DNA of 64,000 nt from Ixodes scapularis (taxonomy: Eukaryota; Arthropoda; Arachnida; Ixodida; Ixodidae): positions 29,510,786 through 29,574,785 of the forward strand of contig NW_024609837.1 of NCBI RefSeq assembly GCF_016920785.2. The letters are read 5' to 3'. The notes beneath the pieces were generated by a model. That model had not been told where the DNA came from and did not search any database. It saw only the letters and a list, made by a program, of their open reading frames with translations. This document shows, piece by piece, positions 1 to 10,475 of this stretch. Positions within the stretch are counted from its first letter, which is position 1. Each line of letters begins with the position of its first letter. A program made the position numbers and the translations under genes.

Positions 1-695
1 GGACCGGATGTGCCGCTGCAGAGCAGGTCCTAAGCCGTCGCTAGAGGCTTATACTGTCGCTAGAGGCGGTTTTCTTTTCAGCGTAAGCCGTTGCTAGATC
101 CTGTAAACACCAAAGCTCCTGCGGGTTTAGGATTAACCCTGCCGACTCCTGCCTCAAGCCCTTCATGTGCATCAAGTTCCTTGTTTTCGAGATGGACTCT
201 ACCACAGAAACCATCGGACACACGGCAGCCCGCCGCAGAGACCTTTCGCGCCACACTCCGTCATGGTCGCCCCTGTTGTGTCTCAGGGGTCCTCCTAAGG
301 TTACCAGCTCGGCCCCGCTACCAAATGCCGGGCGGGATGCTGAACAGACGAGCCGGAGACGAGGGGCACGACGAAAAAAGGACGCTTCATATCTACATAT
401 TTAGATCAGCGTTTCAGTGTTTGAATTCTCGATGATCCTCACACTCGATCTGCGAGCGTCTCCCTTTATATAAACTCTCAATCTCACCGAACTCTCGCTC
501 GTCCAATCCCAAGGGCCAACGTGATCTTGAGCAGCCAATAGTGAACAAGTTCGTGTGCAAGCCGCCAGCCATTGCCGCTAAACTTCGTGGTAGGTCTCAA
601 GATGAGGTGTCTCGTGTTGCTGGTGAGTCACAGGGAGTTTCATTCCACACGCGCACATACACAGCTTTTCCGAAGGTTTTCTGTTGTCTCTTGAG
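1..695 (+). repeat. Interspersed repeat A, copy 1
   Basis: The first ~695 bases recur in inverted orientation at 43437-44133, with small differences throughout. Copy 1 holds a TATATAA core at about 472-479. Because this core is nearly palindromic it could drive either strand; on the minus strand it is followed about 25-30 bases later by an ATCGAGTG-like initiator. Short open frames exist in both copies but none is recognisable and they differ by frameshifts, so I treat A as non-coding. The first copy may begin outside the window. It could be an LTR, a LINE 5' end or part of a DNA element; no terminal TG...CA or inverted repeat fixes the class. Confidence 0.75.
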
Positions 696-1610
696 CTCAA
701 CTCTCCAAAATTCCCTGCACGAGATGCCGGTTGGTGCGAGAGCGCGCTCTGGTCGGCTGAACCAGAGGCACGTGCTGCTCTTGAGCGAGAACACTTCTCA
801 GCGCGGGACGGGTCCGTCGCAGCCACCCACAACAGGTCCGCCCTTCAGCGGGCCATTAGCAGAGAGACAACAGCTCCTCCGCCGACGGGTAAATGGTCTG
901 GAGGCGAAGCAGTACACAGCCGCTCTGCAGAAAGCATGATGACTCGCTGCTAACCTCGAGGTCCCACACCAAGCACTGCACCCTTTTCATCCACGGTTAT
1001 CGGCTCATCCCCGCTTCCGAAGCGATGACGGTGCCGGGCTCGCTGAAACAAGCGACCTTCCACCCGCGAAAGGCGCTGGACGCAGACCGACGGCCAGGTG
1101 CAGACAGCCCAGAATTATGGCCCGGGGGGCCATTGACAACACCCCGCAAGCAACCAAGACATACCAGCGCCTAGCAGGTTTTTAGTCTTTTTACTTTAGT
1201 ATGTTTACAGCGAAGCTGCATACGTCTACCAGCCAAGGAAATTTTCCCGTCGTCGTTGTGAGCAAAAAACTCCCGGCGAACAATTGAAGGCAAAACTGCA
1301 TATCTCCTTTGAAATCAGGCACACAGCATACAACTTAGCACCCGTTTCAATAAATAAAACCACAAAACAAGCATCGAAACTACATGATGGATGATAAGGC
1401 GCGTGTGACCAATAGGAACAACCTCCCACGTGTTCCGGTAAATATTAGGTTCGTAGCTGCTTCGAAAGGGGGTTGACGTCATTCGAAGCCCTCGTGTGAA
1501 GTGCGAACCGCATAATGGATGATAACGGCGCCTGCTGCCGCAGCCACGGCACCTTGCGACGTGGGGAGTGACGTCACTAGCCTTTCATATATAAAAGAAG
1601 AACCCGCCTA
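696..1610. other. Sequence between repeats A and B, unassigned
   Basis: No recognisable gene. 700-950 is GC-rich with overlapping open frames rich in Arg, Ala and Glu, which look like decayed transposon coding sequence. A TATA-like CATATATAAAAG lies at 1587-1598, just before repeat B. The equivalent gap in the inverted copy of A-B is filled by an unrelated LINE RT. Confidence 0.4.
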
Positions 1611-1806
1611 TACCCCATTTCACCTTAAGTCCCGACGCAGCGGATGCTACGAGCTATCTTAGCCTATCCCGTTCTGTGGACCCGTGATACGCTTTCCGCA
1701 CGTCGCGGTGCCCCCTCTCTGAGGTCACATGACACTCACACGGCCTCCGATTGGCTCCGATGGCTCGTAACATCCACTGCGCTTAAACGTAAGATGAAAC
1801 GGAGTA
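1611..1806. mobile_element. MITE, TA target site, at the start of repeat B
   Basis: The ends are long imperfect inverted repeats. The left end TACCCCATTTCACCTTA matches the reverse complement of the right end (AAGATGAAACGGAGTA), and the similarity continues inward for about 55 bases, including GCAGCGGATGCTACGAGC on one side and its inverted counterpart on the other. Both ends are flanked by TA, which suggests a Tc1/mariner-type non-autonomous element. A second copy is in repeat B' (41700-42131) and a relative is at 28907-29153. Confidence 0.65.
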
Positions 1807-1840
1807 TAGCAACTGATTTCATTGTTGCTGCAGCACCGCG

Positions 1841-1990
1841 ATGAATAGGCCACGCATAGTTAGGACTCCCGAGGAGCAGCGTGAATACAAGGAACGGCAA
1901 AGGGAGAATAAACGGCAATACGACAAGCGGCGGCATACTGCGACCGGCGGCGGCATTTCGTATAGTGCAGTAGGCAACCGTTGCAGGTGA
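1841..1990 (+). pseudogene. 49-codon basic ORF conserved in repeat B
   Basis: An ATG-initiated frame of 49 codons begins MNRPRIVRTPEEQREY, continues as an Arg/Glu/Gln/Lys-rich helix-like segment, and ends in a Gly-Gly-Gly stretch before TGA. The inverted copy at about 41750-41900 keeps the same start and frame but has one nonsense codon after EQREY. The charged RTPEEQREY-type repeat resembles STPR-like peptides found in some arthropod repeat-derived proteins. That comparison is from memory and is weak. The reading frame may be a remnant of a longer transposon or domesticated gene. It lies just downstream of the MITE. Confidence 0.4.
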
Positions 1991-2156
1991 TACCACAGCT
2001 TCGCTGACCAACCACCTTCACGGCGTGGATTGGAGCCCCACTTTTTTCCTTTCTGGGGCCCATTAAAGTTTGGAACGCTATAGCGTTATCGGCCCCGTTC
2101 GCATCGCCTTCTCATTTGCTTCTCACGCTTTTACTGCCTGTGAGCGGGAAGTGCGT

Positions 2157-2226
2157 CGGACATGGCCTAGTCAGTAGCGTGTCTTGCTGGCGGCCGACGA
2201 GTCGTGGGTTCGAATCCCGCATTAAA
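2157..2226 (+). repeat. tRNA-like sequence (SINE head or tRNA pseudogene)
   Basis: An A-box-like TGGCCTAGTCAGTAG is followed about 30 bases later by a perfect B box, GGGTTCGAATCCC. These are the internal Pol III promoter elements of tRNA genes. The anticodon arm does not fold convincingly and no proper acceptor stem is seen, so it is more likely a tRNA-derived SINE head or a pseudogene than a working tRNA. Confidence 0.55.
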
Positions 2227-2614
2227 TTCTTCAAATTTGTCTTTAAGGCAATTGATTTACTTTATATGAGTGAAATCATTTGAAGACATGCGGGAACCTT
2301 TAATTTGCATTATATGTCATATTTTAAATCACGTTCTTTTAACGCGTTACATTACGCTTCACGTAAGCATTTTGGGATGTTTGAAGTTACCGCGCGACGT
2401 TATGTGACTGTGACGGCATGAGTTTATCTGAATAGTTGTTTTTAAGAAGGAGCTTGAGTCGCATCTTCTTGGCTCTTAATCTGCATGGCATTTCTTGAAG
2501 AATGTGATTTTAATCTGGACTGTGTTTCGGTTTCCATGGTGTACCACAATATTCTGACCGGCTGGTTTTTCTGGGATATCAAAGAAATGATGTAGTACTA
2601 TCGCTTATTTCTTC
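2227..2614. other. AT-rich, nothing recognised
   Basis: AT-rich DNA following the tRNA-like sequence; it could be the body of a SINE. No gene or repeat was recognised. Confidence 0.4.
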
Positions 2615-4930
2615 TTGTTCTTTTTATTCTTTTTTCTTCGTCTTCTTCTTAATCCTCTTTCTTCTTCTCGAGAAATACTGTGTGGGGAGTATTTATCATC
2701 GGATGTTGTTGTGCATCGCAGTGATGGTGATTTATCTCGCGGGGAGATAACGGGAGGCGGTATCTTGATTGCACTCTATGCGGAGCGCAAGTTTGTCTGC
2801 TTCTTCCACAGGGACTGCGATGATGTCAAAACGACGAGCTTTTATTGACTGATTGAAAGAAAAATAGTGGGTGCGCCTTGAGGCATCTAGCATTGAGGTC
2901 TACCCACTATCCTTCCGATCAAAGCCAATGCGAACTCGACGTCGGTCTGACGTCACGGCAACCCGTGCAAAAGAGGCAGACCACTTACTCTCCACATAGG
3001 TCTTTGGAGTGCAGCAGGCGCGCCGATCTTGAGACGTATTCGGAATCTCTGTGGATAGAGCTGGCCTGTGATAATAGAGAACGCCCTCTGATACCTTCTT
3101 TTCATTTTGTTCCGTACATTGAAGCTGATGTGTTTAATTATTCTCTCCTTGGAATTGATGATATAGCAGACAAACTGGGTGAATGCAAACTATTAGCAAT
3201 TTGCAGTTTAAATGTACCAGGTGTATGCTGCGAAACTCCCAGTGTTGTCACAAGTAATCATTGCGGTGCAAAGAAGGGTGATCATGTTGTTGACTTTGCT
3301 TCTTTTATGGGCTTGAATCAGTTTAACAAGGTAAAAAATGTATATGGGCTATCCTTGAACTTTGTTTCTCAAACATCTATAACCGTTCTCTATCTGAAAG
3401 TGGATTTCCTTTGGTGTCGAGAGAAAAATATCATCCTGCACTCGAGGTGGCTATAACCTTGGATGTACCTGCCAGCGGGATACCGGCTGATAGCCTGACT
3501 TATTTAGGCGAACTATATAACTTCGCTGCTGGTGAATACGTGGCATCATATAACCACTTTTCTAACTTGGACTGGTCCCCTATTTCGTAATCATCTGATG
3601 TCAAATGTCAGGTTCTTCTATTTACCACGGCGGTGCAAGATGGAATGGGTCATTACATTTCTCCAAAGAAGCAGGCCAATCCAATATTTTCCTGCTGGTT
3701 TTCTCCGTATTAAAAAAAAAGTTGCTGAAGAAAAAAAAAGCCTCTCTCACCGCAAATTTATTAAGACTGGTAGTCTCAGTTGGGAGGCTGAGTTCATTAA
3801 TTATAGACGCCTCTGCAAACAACATCAGTAGATTGATCATAAGGTATATGCGGAGTCAGTGGAGTCCGACTGGAGGAGAAATCTAAGAAAACTCTACCGA
3901 CATGTGCGTTCTCGAGGTGGCAAATTTGTATATACTGATATCACTCTGCTGAACGGGGAGAATTTGACCATATCCAGTGTATGCGATTTATTCGGGCGAG
4001 ATTTCAGTTCTGTGTATATGCACAATGGGGTGGGTACCAACAGCCGCCATCCCCTGATGTGACCGGGTCCATTTCCTCCCTGCCTGTGGATGAGGGAATG
4101 ATTCAGGAATGCATAAGAAAACTGAAACCAACAGTGTCTTCAGGGCACGACGGTATCCCAGCAACACTTGTAAAAGCATTTCATAAAATTTTCACGCCCA
4201 CCCTTTATGATATTTACCAGTTTTTAAGTGGAAGAGTGTTTCCTGACATGAGGAGGAAGTCAGTCGTTGTCCCAGTCTACAAGTTTGGACTACTGCGTCG
4301 AACTACGTGCCAGTTTCTCTGCTGTGTATATTTCCAAAGCTTTTCGAAATGGTAGTCCACAAAACATTTTGTTTGGTTAAAAAATGATAATAAGTTCCAA
4401 CCAACACGGATTTGTATCAGGACGGTCGACGACAACAAATTTGATTTCATTTATGTCCATTGCATCCAACGCTTTGTGCAAAAGAGGCCAGCTTGACGTA
4501 GATTACTTTGATCTGAGTAAGGCCTTTGATATGGTTGACCATGGCATTCTTTTAGCAAAACTTTGTGGTATTGGTGTCTGTGGAGTTGTACATGACTGAT
4601 TTCAGAATTATTTGTCTATTAGAACATGTGTTTTTCGTGCGAACGGCGCTGCTTTCTTTACGCCCTTTCGGTGGTACCTCAGGGGTCGGTTCTGGGCCCG
4701 CTTCTTTTTTTTATTTTTGTGAACGACGTGTGGAAGCACATCGTAAACTTTTCTTTTTTTGCAATATGGTGATGATATTAAGCTATTTAAGGAGATTAAA
4801 ACTATCTCAGATTGCAAGTTTCTACAAGAGGACATAAACTCATTTAGGAAATGGTATTGACTGAACGGTCTTCTACTAAACAGCTCAAAAACCGAGGTCA
4901 TGTCCTATAGTCGCAAAACGCAAACAACGT
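2615..4930 (+). pseudogene. Decayed non-LTR retrotransposon (endonuclease + reverse transcriptase)
   Basis: The remains of one LINE ORF2 can be followed across several frames. Around 2690-2800 a fragment containing SRGEITGGGILIAL is typical of the start of an apurinic-type endonuclease. 2990-3456 continues the endonuclease, with NVPGVC where the family has a GDFN-type motif. 4080-4300 is the RT fingers region (SSGHDGIPATLVKAF). 4384-4599 holds QHGFVSGRSTTTNL and the YFDLSKAFD motif. About 4676 reads QGSVLGP, and the active site is YGDD at 4765-4776. Many frameshifts and stops make it a pseudogene. The motif order and style fit the Jockey/CR1 group; the exact clade is uncertain. It ends in the thumb region, with no visible 3' tail. 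Confidence 0.8.
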
Positions 4931-4934
4931 GTTT

Positions 4935-5090
4935 ACCGTAGAGCAGAGTGTCGAACGGGAACCGAACCGAAAACCGGAACCGAATCTTTATTTTTAGCCA
5001 AGCCGAAACTTAACCGAACAGCAATCTTCGCCACCATCTTGGAACTGAACCGGAAAAATATAACGGTAACCGGTTCCAAACGGTTCACGG
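4935..5090. repeat. CCGAACCG/CGGAACCG low-complexity repeat
   Basis: Degenerate short repeats of the ACCGAACCGAAA / ACCGGTT type follow the LINE remnant. No coding potential. Confidence 0.5.
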
Positions 5091-5364
5091 TAATTGCTTT
5101 TATTACAAAGTGAGTGTTTGAGAAGTAATAATTGATAGCAGTATGTCTATGTAGTGATCGAATTGTCATATATTCACTGGCAATGTATACACAAATTGTG
5201 GGTCTTCGTGGCGCTTTTGTATTCGCCCTACGATTAATCATGTGTCACGTGGTCACGTGACGTCTTGGTGTCAATATATGCTGTCAAATAATGTCAGGTC
5301 ACGTGGCCTTGTGACGTAGTCATGCGACTCACCGCGTCAAGTCGACTTCAATTGAGTACGTCAT

Positions 5365-5516
5365 TATAGTCCGTTGCAACTCAAGAAGGTAGAGCGAGGG
5401 AAAGGAATGCCGAGAGAGGAGGAGGTTTTCCCCTCTTTTCTCCAGCGTTCCGTCTGCTTGTTCCTCCCCGGCCTACCTTTCCCTCGCCCTACCTTCTCGA
5501 GTTGCAACGGACTATA
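5365..5516. mobile_element. 152 bp MITE with ~40 bp inverted ends
   Basis: The left end TATAGTCCGTTGCAACTC is mirrored at the right as GAGTTGCAACGGACTATA. The inverted similarity continues inward through GAAGGTAGAGCGAGGGAAAGG for about 40 bases. The TATA at each end is consistent with a duplicated TA target, as for Tc1/mariner derivatives. There is no internal coding sequence. Confidence 0.85.
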
Positions 5517-6230
5517 CATGTATTAGCGTTGTGGACACTGTGACGGCACATGCCATCACAACTTCTCAACGCGAGTCATGTGACACCGTGAAATACTCGA
5601 TTGTCATGAGCCCGAGTCGAGTGCTCGGGTTCTTGACAATCAGCATTGCCGAACACTCGTGTTGGCTTGTGTTCAATCAAAGATGAGAATAGCCGAGCTC
5701 TAACACTGCCGGTATACAATTAGTGCCAGAACACATCGCCGCTTGTTCTAATAGCGAGTTGAGGAGGAGAAAGCTGTTTCTTTCTATTATTTTTTCTGCG
5801 TCTGCCCTTGAGTGGACAGAGCTATCAACGCCAAGGATTAGCTCTTAGTGGTATTTACTGAAAGTACAAAAAATTGTTGCCTGAACCCTTTGACATACAT
5901 ACATTATTGAGGCAGCCAAACATGTTTTCGTTGTTGCTGAGCTGTCTCATGAAACTTGTCCCCGAGAATAGAAGGATTGAAAGGACTAGATGTGGCTTAT
6001 TAATCTGATGATAAATGAAACTACAGGTGTGTGCGGCAGGGATACCTGAAAGTAAAACATTCTAGTGGCGTTAGAGGAAGCCGCTCAAATTTCTGCAGTT
6101 GTCTTTAAACTTGAGAGTTTTTGGGTGCGAAATAAAAGAAATGGAGGATTACTGTGAATAAATGACGCAATTGTAATTGTCGAATTGGCGCCCCCAAATG
6201 GGGGAGGAAGTTTCTCAGAAATAAAAAAAC
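5517..6230. other. No gene recognised
   Basis: About 700 bases with no significant open frame, RNA gene or clear repeat. Confidence 0.4.
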
Positions 6231-6302
6231 TGAAAGCCGTTTGCAACTCCCTGTAACGCTGAATTGGAGCGCAGCTCTTGAGGAGGAGGAGGGAAGGGTA
6301 CT
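6231..6302 (+). mobile_element. Element X, copy 1, left end
   Basis: This matches the left end of the X copies at 32899 and 61433 (CAACTCCCTGTAACGC, then TTGGAGCGCAGCTCTTGAGG and a GAGGAGGAGG run). It stops at AAGGGTACT, which reappears at 8088-8096, where the rest of X resumes. I therefore read 6231-6302 and 8088-8478 as one X copy split by an insertion. Confidence 0.75.
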
Positions 6303-8087
6303 TTTAGCGAAAACTAATACGTTTGAAATATACCACATTCTAATTTGATTGTATTTGAAATACAGTTCATAATTGTAAGTACACGAAAAATAGACCGAAA
6401 ATATAAACTTCTTTTTTTTACTTAGTACTAAAATATACTTCTAAAAATCATTTTAAAATACCTTTACTTAAACTACATTTGAAGTTCCCTTCATGCGTTT
6501 TCAAATATGTAAATACTAAATTAGTAGGAAAAAAATACCTTTCACATATATTTCTTGAAATATTTATTTAATTCATGCAAAATATACTCCAACCCTAAAA
6601 AATGGACCAATCAAAAATACATGCAGGATACTCTTAAAATACCTGAAAATCGTAAATACTGTTGTGTTATACTCTAAGTACCTTTTGACTGCAACACTTA
6701 GGTAAATTGACTTAAACTACCAAAATATTGAAAAGCTCCCCTTCTAGAAGTTCACTTCAAGCAGACATGGAGTACACTGAAGCGCCTAAATACAACAATT
6801 GATTAGTTTGTCAACTGAATTGCGCAGCATCGCACTGATAAATCAGCCCAGTTTATGTTATTGTTTCCTTTTTTCTATCAAGAACACACCTGATCAGTTC
6901 CTTGCACACCAATCACAAACGGGGTTCGGGAACTACAACCACAACATTTGCTGATGCTGGAAAGCTTCAGCAGGTGCTGTGAACAGGTACGTTTGGCGTG
7001 GTTTTGTTAGCACAATGTTCGTTCACTGAATGTGTATACTCACCATTGTACGTGATGTGAATATTGACTTTAATATAGTGACATTAACTACCATATTAAA
7101 TAGTCTACTACTAAAAAGGAAAGGCAAAATAACTACTGTAAAATACTTATTTTTCGCGGGCTCAATATTTCGCGATTTAGGTCAAAGTTGGAGTTTTGGA
7201 ATAAATCGTAAATTCTAATTTTCGCGACGCGCTGGGATCGCAATATAGATTTTAATGTTTTTACATTTTGCCGGAATTGTTCACGGGACCTATTGTTCGG
7301 AATCGTAGGCGATTCGCGAACTTTGCGAGAATTAGGTCCTCACGAAAATAAAGTCGTTTACAGTATTTTAAAGTGAAGAAACTGCCTTGATTCGCATCGT
7401 CCAGAGTGGTGCTACGCAGAGAAGCAATAACATGTATTTTATGAGCCGTTTGTGTGGATATTGTTTTAGGGACTGCGCCGAATTGTTATTAGTTGTACCA
7501 ATGCTTCTTAGTAAGATATATCGTCCACGAACTTCAAAACACTGTTTCCCGCTTGACAGACTCCCGAGGGATCGAATACTTGGAACCTCAATAAGCGCAG
7601 AGGTGGTCACCGAAAAAATGATTACCTTCAATATGTAGGCTATATAAGGCTCTAGAGCAGTCAACGGGACTGTGAATGAGGTGTTCAGTGCGTCATGGTG
7701 TTTGTGTTTGCGTTCGTTTCTAATGTAGCTTTGTGAGATGTATTTAGTACTGCCTTCAAGTACCACAGGGACACCCATCGTAAACCGGAGACACGGAAAA
7801 ATAAAAAAAACGGACAAAACAACAAGTCTCAACTTTTTCAACTCAACTGACAAAATTGAAAATAAAAAAAAATTGTGTAACCGGTTTTTAATGCACAATG
7901 GCATCTTGAATGTGAGGGGATAATATTTTTGGTATATCTAAAATATTTTTCTATTCATATTTATAATGTGTTTTGAATACCTTACGCGCGTATTTCGAGT
8001 GCAGCCAAAATAATACAGAATAAAGACAAAATGAATATTCGTATTCAATATATTTGAACTTCGTTTGAAGTACGGTCTCTTTTTGCT
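6303..8087 (+). mobile_element. C-element copy 1, inserted in X, 9 bp target duplication
   Basis: This ~1.79 kb block is flanked by AAGGGTACT at 6294-6302 and 8088-8096. Uninterrupted X copies carry the motif once, which supports an insertion with a target duplication of up to 9 bp. Its core (about 7115-7775) recurs inverted at about 39600-40025, inside another insertion that also has a 9 bp duplication. The outer arms are AT-rich fields of degenerate TTTGAAATAC-like repeats. Short terminal similarity is visible (AGCGAAAA on the left, inverted AGCAAAAA on the right). The core has open frames in both copies but no recognisable protein. A 9 bp duplication would suit a MULE-like or fold-back transposon; this is inference. 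Confidence 0.55.
7134..7365. mobile_element. 232 bp MITE within the C-element
   Basis: It begins TACTGTAAAATACTTATTTT and ends AAATAAAGTCGTTTACAGTA; the ends are inverted copies of each other. It interrupts GGCAAAATAACTA...AAACTGCCTTG, which is nearly contiguous in the other C-element copy (40025-39985 on minus). A TA target is likely. Confidence 0.7.
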
Positions 8088-8478
8088 AAGGGTACTGAGG
8101 GGAGGGTAGACCCCTCCTCCTCCTCCTCCTTCTCCCCTTCCTCCCCTCATTCTTTAATATTCTCCGGGGGGGTCACCTGACCTCGGGGGAGGGGGTCACG
8201 TGGCCTCGGGGGGGGGGGGAGGGTGTCGCGTGACCGGGGGGGGGGTCACGTGACCTCGGGGAGGGGGGCCACGTGACCTTGGGGGGTCACGTGGGGGCAC
8301 CTTGGGGGTCACCTTGGGGGCCACATGACCTTCAGGTGACCTTGGGGGTCACGTGACTTGGGGGGGGTCACGTGACCTTGGGAGGGATCACGTGACCTTG
8401 GGGTGACCTTGGTTACGCCGACGGCGACGGCGACGCCGCACAAGCCGGAAACGGGCGCCTAAGAGCTGCGCTCTAAAA
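8088..8478 (+). mobile_element. Element X, copy 1, right part with GTCACGTGAC array
   Basis: X resumes at AAGGGTACTGAGG. It has a pyrimidine-rich CTCCTCCTCC block, then about 8165-8410 of degenerate tandem units of the type GGTCACGTGACCTTGGGG, a GGCGACGGCGACG run, and the X right end (AAACGGGCGCCTAAGAGCTG, CGCTCTAAAA). The terminal AAGAGCTGCGCTCTAAAA is the inverse of GGAGCGCAGCTCTT near the left end. No coding sequence. Confidence 0.75.
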
Positions 8479-10260
8479 GTATTCTCTGGAGAAGCATCGT
8501 AAAATGAAGAAGGGAGTTAAACGCGTACTGGCGTTGTAAAGGTTCCCCTGCGCCGCATCATTGGCGCAGACCAGACAGCGTGATCCCGCAAAGCTACATG
8601 GTTTGCAAAATCACTGCTGCCAGAAAGCGCATTTTCGTGGTGCCAGACGCTCGCGCCGTTCCTGACGACGCTGCTCCAAGAATTAATAATTTTGTTTCAG
8701 AATACATGAGTTGCACTGAGCGCAAACCTTCTGCAGCGTCCATTGTGCACCACGGGATTTGATTTTTACAGCAAAAGGAAATTTCTCTCCACTAGCATAA
8801 AGTGCGGTTATGTCACGTGCAAATCATGTTAAACAGTTCAGCTTTCTGGTTAAATTTGGATGTGATGTTCTCAACACAATACTCGGTTTCACTTTAAGTG
8901 TGAGAATAGCAGAAGCTAAAAGAGCGAGCTCCGGGCTTTCAGCGTCTTTGCCACGCACGCGCGCTCCTGAGGGGCAAAAGCTGGTCAGGACCACATGCTG
9001 GCGCTTGTAGCATCGCTTGCGTCTGAACTTCAAGGGGCCCTGCAAAACGTTTCTGGACATTTTTCAATTTGCATTGCGCTCGCTCGAACTAGTGAGTGTG
9101 ACTCTAACAACACATTAAACATACAATAAAGAAACAAACTGACGTATTTTGAACATAATAGGTGAAATAAGTTAGGAATTTCGAGCACATTTTCTTTGAT
9201 GATGACGTTCTTGGTCTGCACCAATAGAGAACCCAAACGACAAGAGCGTGCAGCAACCATGCACGATCTTCCTAAATGTTGGAAATTAACATCCATTTAT
9301 GAAGATGTGAACGCCCCACCAATATATGGGTGTTCCAAGCAAACATTTAAGTGAGAGTCCCGTGCTTGAAGAGATCAGAAGGGGTCACTTGCGCCTATTC
9401 ATTCAGTCCTTCCTCTAGAATCCTATGTCGTCATCTGACGCTCTAGACCAATGTCGTCACTGAATGCTCGTTTAGGACACTGATAGGAACGCCTTTCGAA
9501 GCAGTATTTGGTTTTCTTTGTCCCTTTGCAATGCTCCTTTAAGCTGAAACGAAGTATAGCAAAAGGGGACGTCCAAATTATAAAGTTGCGCAGTATATAT
9601 AGCAGTCTCGCGATGATATGCGGCAGCCTGATTAAATGTTAGAGCGCGCATGACTAATGAAGCACAAAGCTGTAAAATGAGGCCCCAAAAGCAAGTGCAC
9701 GTAAAACCAAATATAACTTTAGCCTCCCGAGAATGTATTGTGCGAAGTTTTGAGCTAGAGCAATCCGATGTCCAACTGTGATTTAAATTAGAAATATATT
9801 GTCTGTTCTTCGCAATATTTATGCATAATTAGGAACATCATTGCTCGCAGCTTTGTTAGAGAAATACGGACGATAACCAACCAAGCCCTGAACAGTCAGG
9901 AGTCTGACGTTTGAAAACCAGTTCGGTATTTTTATCAGGGGCGACTATTTGCACGTGGAGAGCTGCAGCTTCTTTTCCATCTACGGTGTGTCGTTTGCTT
10001 CCTTCACTTTTAATGTGAAAGCATTAACTGCCCCATGGAGCGAACCGACACCATCAGCTTTGAGGTATGCCATACGGCGCCTTGCCCCGTGCCAATGTTG
10101 CGTGTAGCAGAAATTGGATGGATAGGCTCCCATTAGCTAGCGCGTGTCATCAAGAAACGAGGCTTCCATTAGCTCTCGTGCGGTGTAGTTCCAAAAAACG
10201 CCACCAGAGAAGCACTCTCCATGGCGGCGCAGCGCACGTAGCGGCCCGGCCGCCCGTAAG
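8479..10260. other. Unassigned intergenic DNA
   Basis: Only short open frames without recognisable products. AAGGGGCCCTGCAAAAC near 9030 resembles AAGGGGCCCAGCAAGGAC near 26508, probably a dispersed repeat end. The stretch GCTGAAACGAAGTATAGC near 9543 resembles the end of the MITE in repeat B. Nothing else was identified. Confidence 0.4.
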
Positions 10261-10261
10261 A

Positions 10262-10475
10262 GATCCGGCGCTGCGAGCCTGCCCTTTAAAAATGGCATAT
10301 CCGGACTTATATAAAAACAAAACAAATATGGTTATACAAAAAATTGGGCATATCTGGCCATATAAGGCCTATCAATTTAAATAGGGCATATATGGCCAGA
10401 TATGCTAAATTTTTTATATATCCATATCTGGGTCTGTCAGTTAGGGTATATCTGCCTCCCATATAAGGTTAGACA
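10262..10475. repeat. Field of GGCATATATGGCC-type degenerate repeats
   Basis: Irregularly spaced, partly palindromic motifs such as GGGCATATCTGGCCATATAA and GGGCATATATGGCCAGATAT. A field with the same core lies at 18655-18820, on the other side of G1. No coding content. Confidence 0.6.

Larger units (their letters stand above)
1611..2045 (+). repeat. Interspersed repeat B, copy 1
   Basis: This block, which includes the MITE and the small basic ORF, recurs inverted at 41700-42131. The similarity runs from the MITE's outer end through GATACCACAGCTTCGCTGA to GGATTGGAGCCCCA. It is linked to repeat A in the same relative orientation at both loci, so A and B may be parts of one larger element. Confidence 0.7.

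Noticed and set aside
2157..2226. Functional tRNA gene
   Set aside because: A and B boxes are present but the acceptor and anticodon stems do not form.
5365..5516. Rho-independent terminator-like hairpin
   Set aside because: It is a eukaryotic MITE with TA-flanked inverted ends, not a bacterial terminator.
7368..7904. 178-codon minus frame as a host gene
   Set aside because: It lies in the C-element core, is frameshifted in the second copy and has no recognisable domain.
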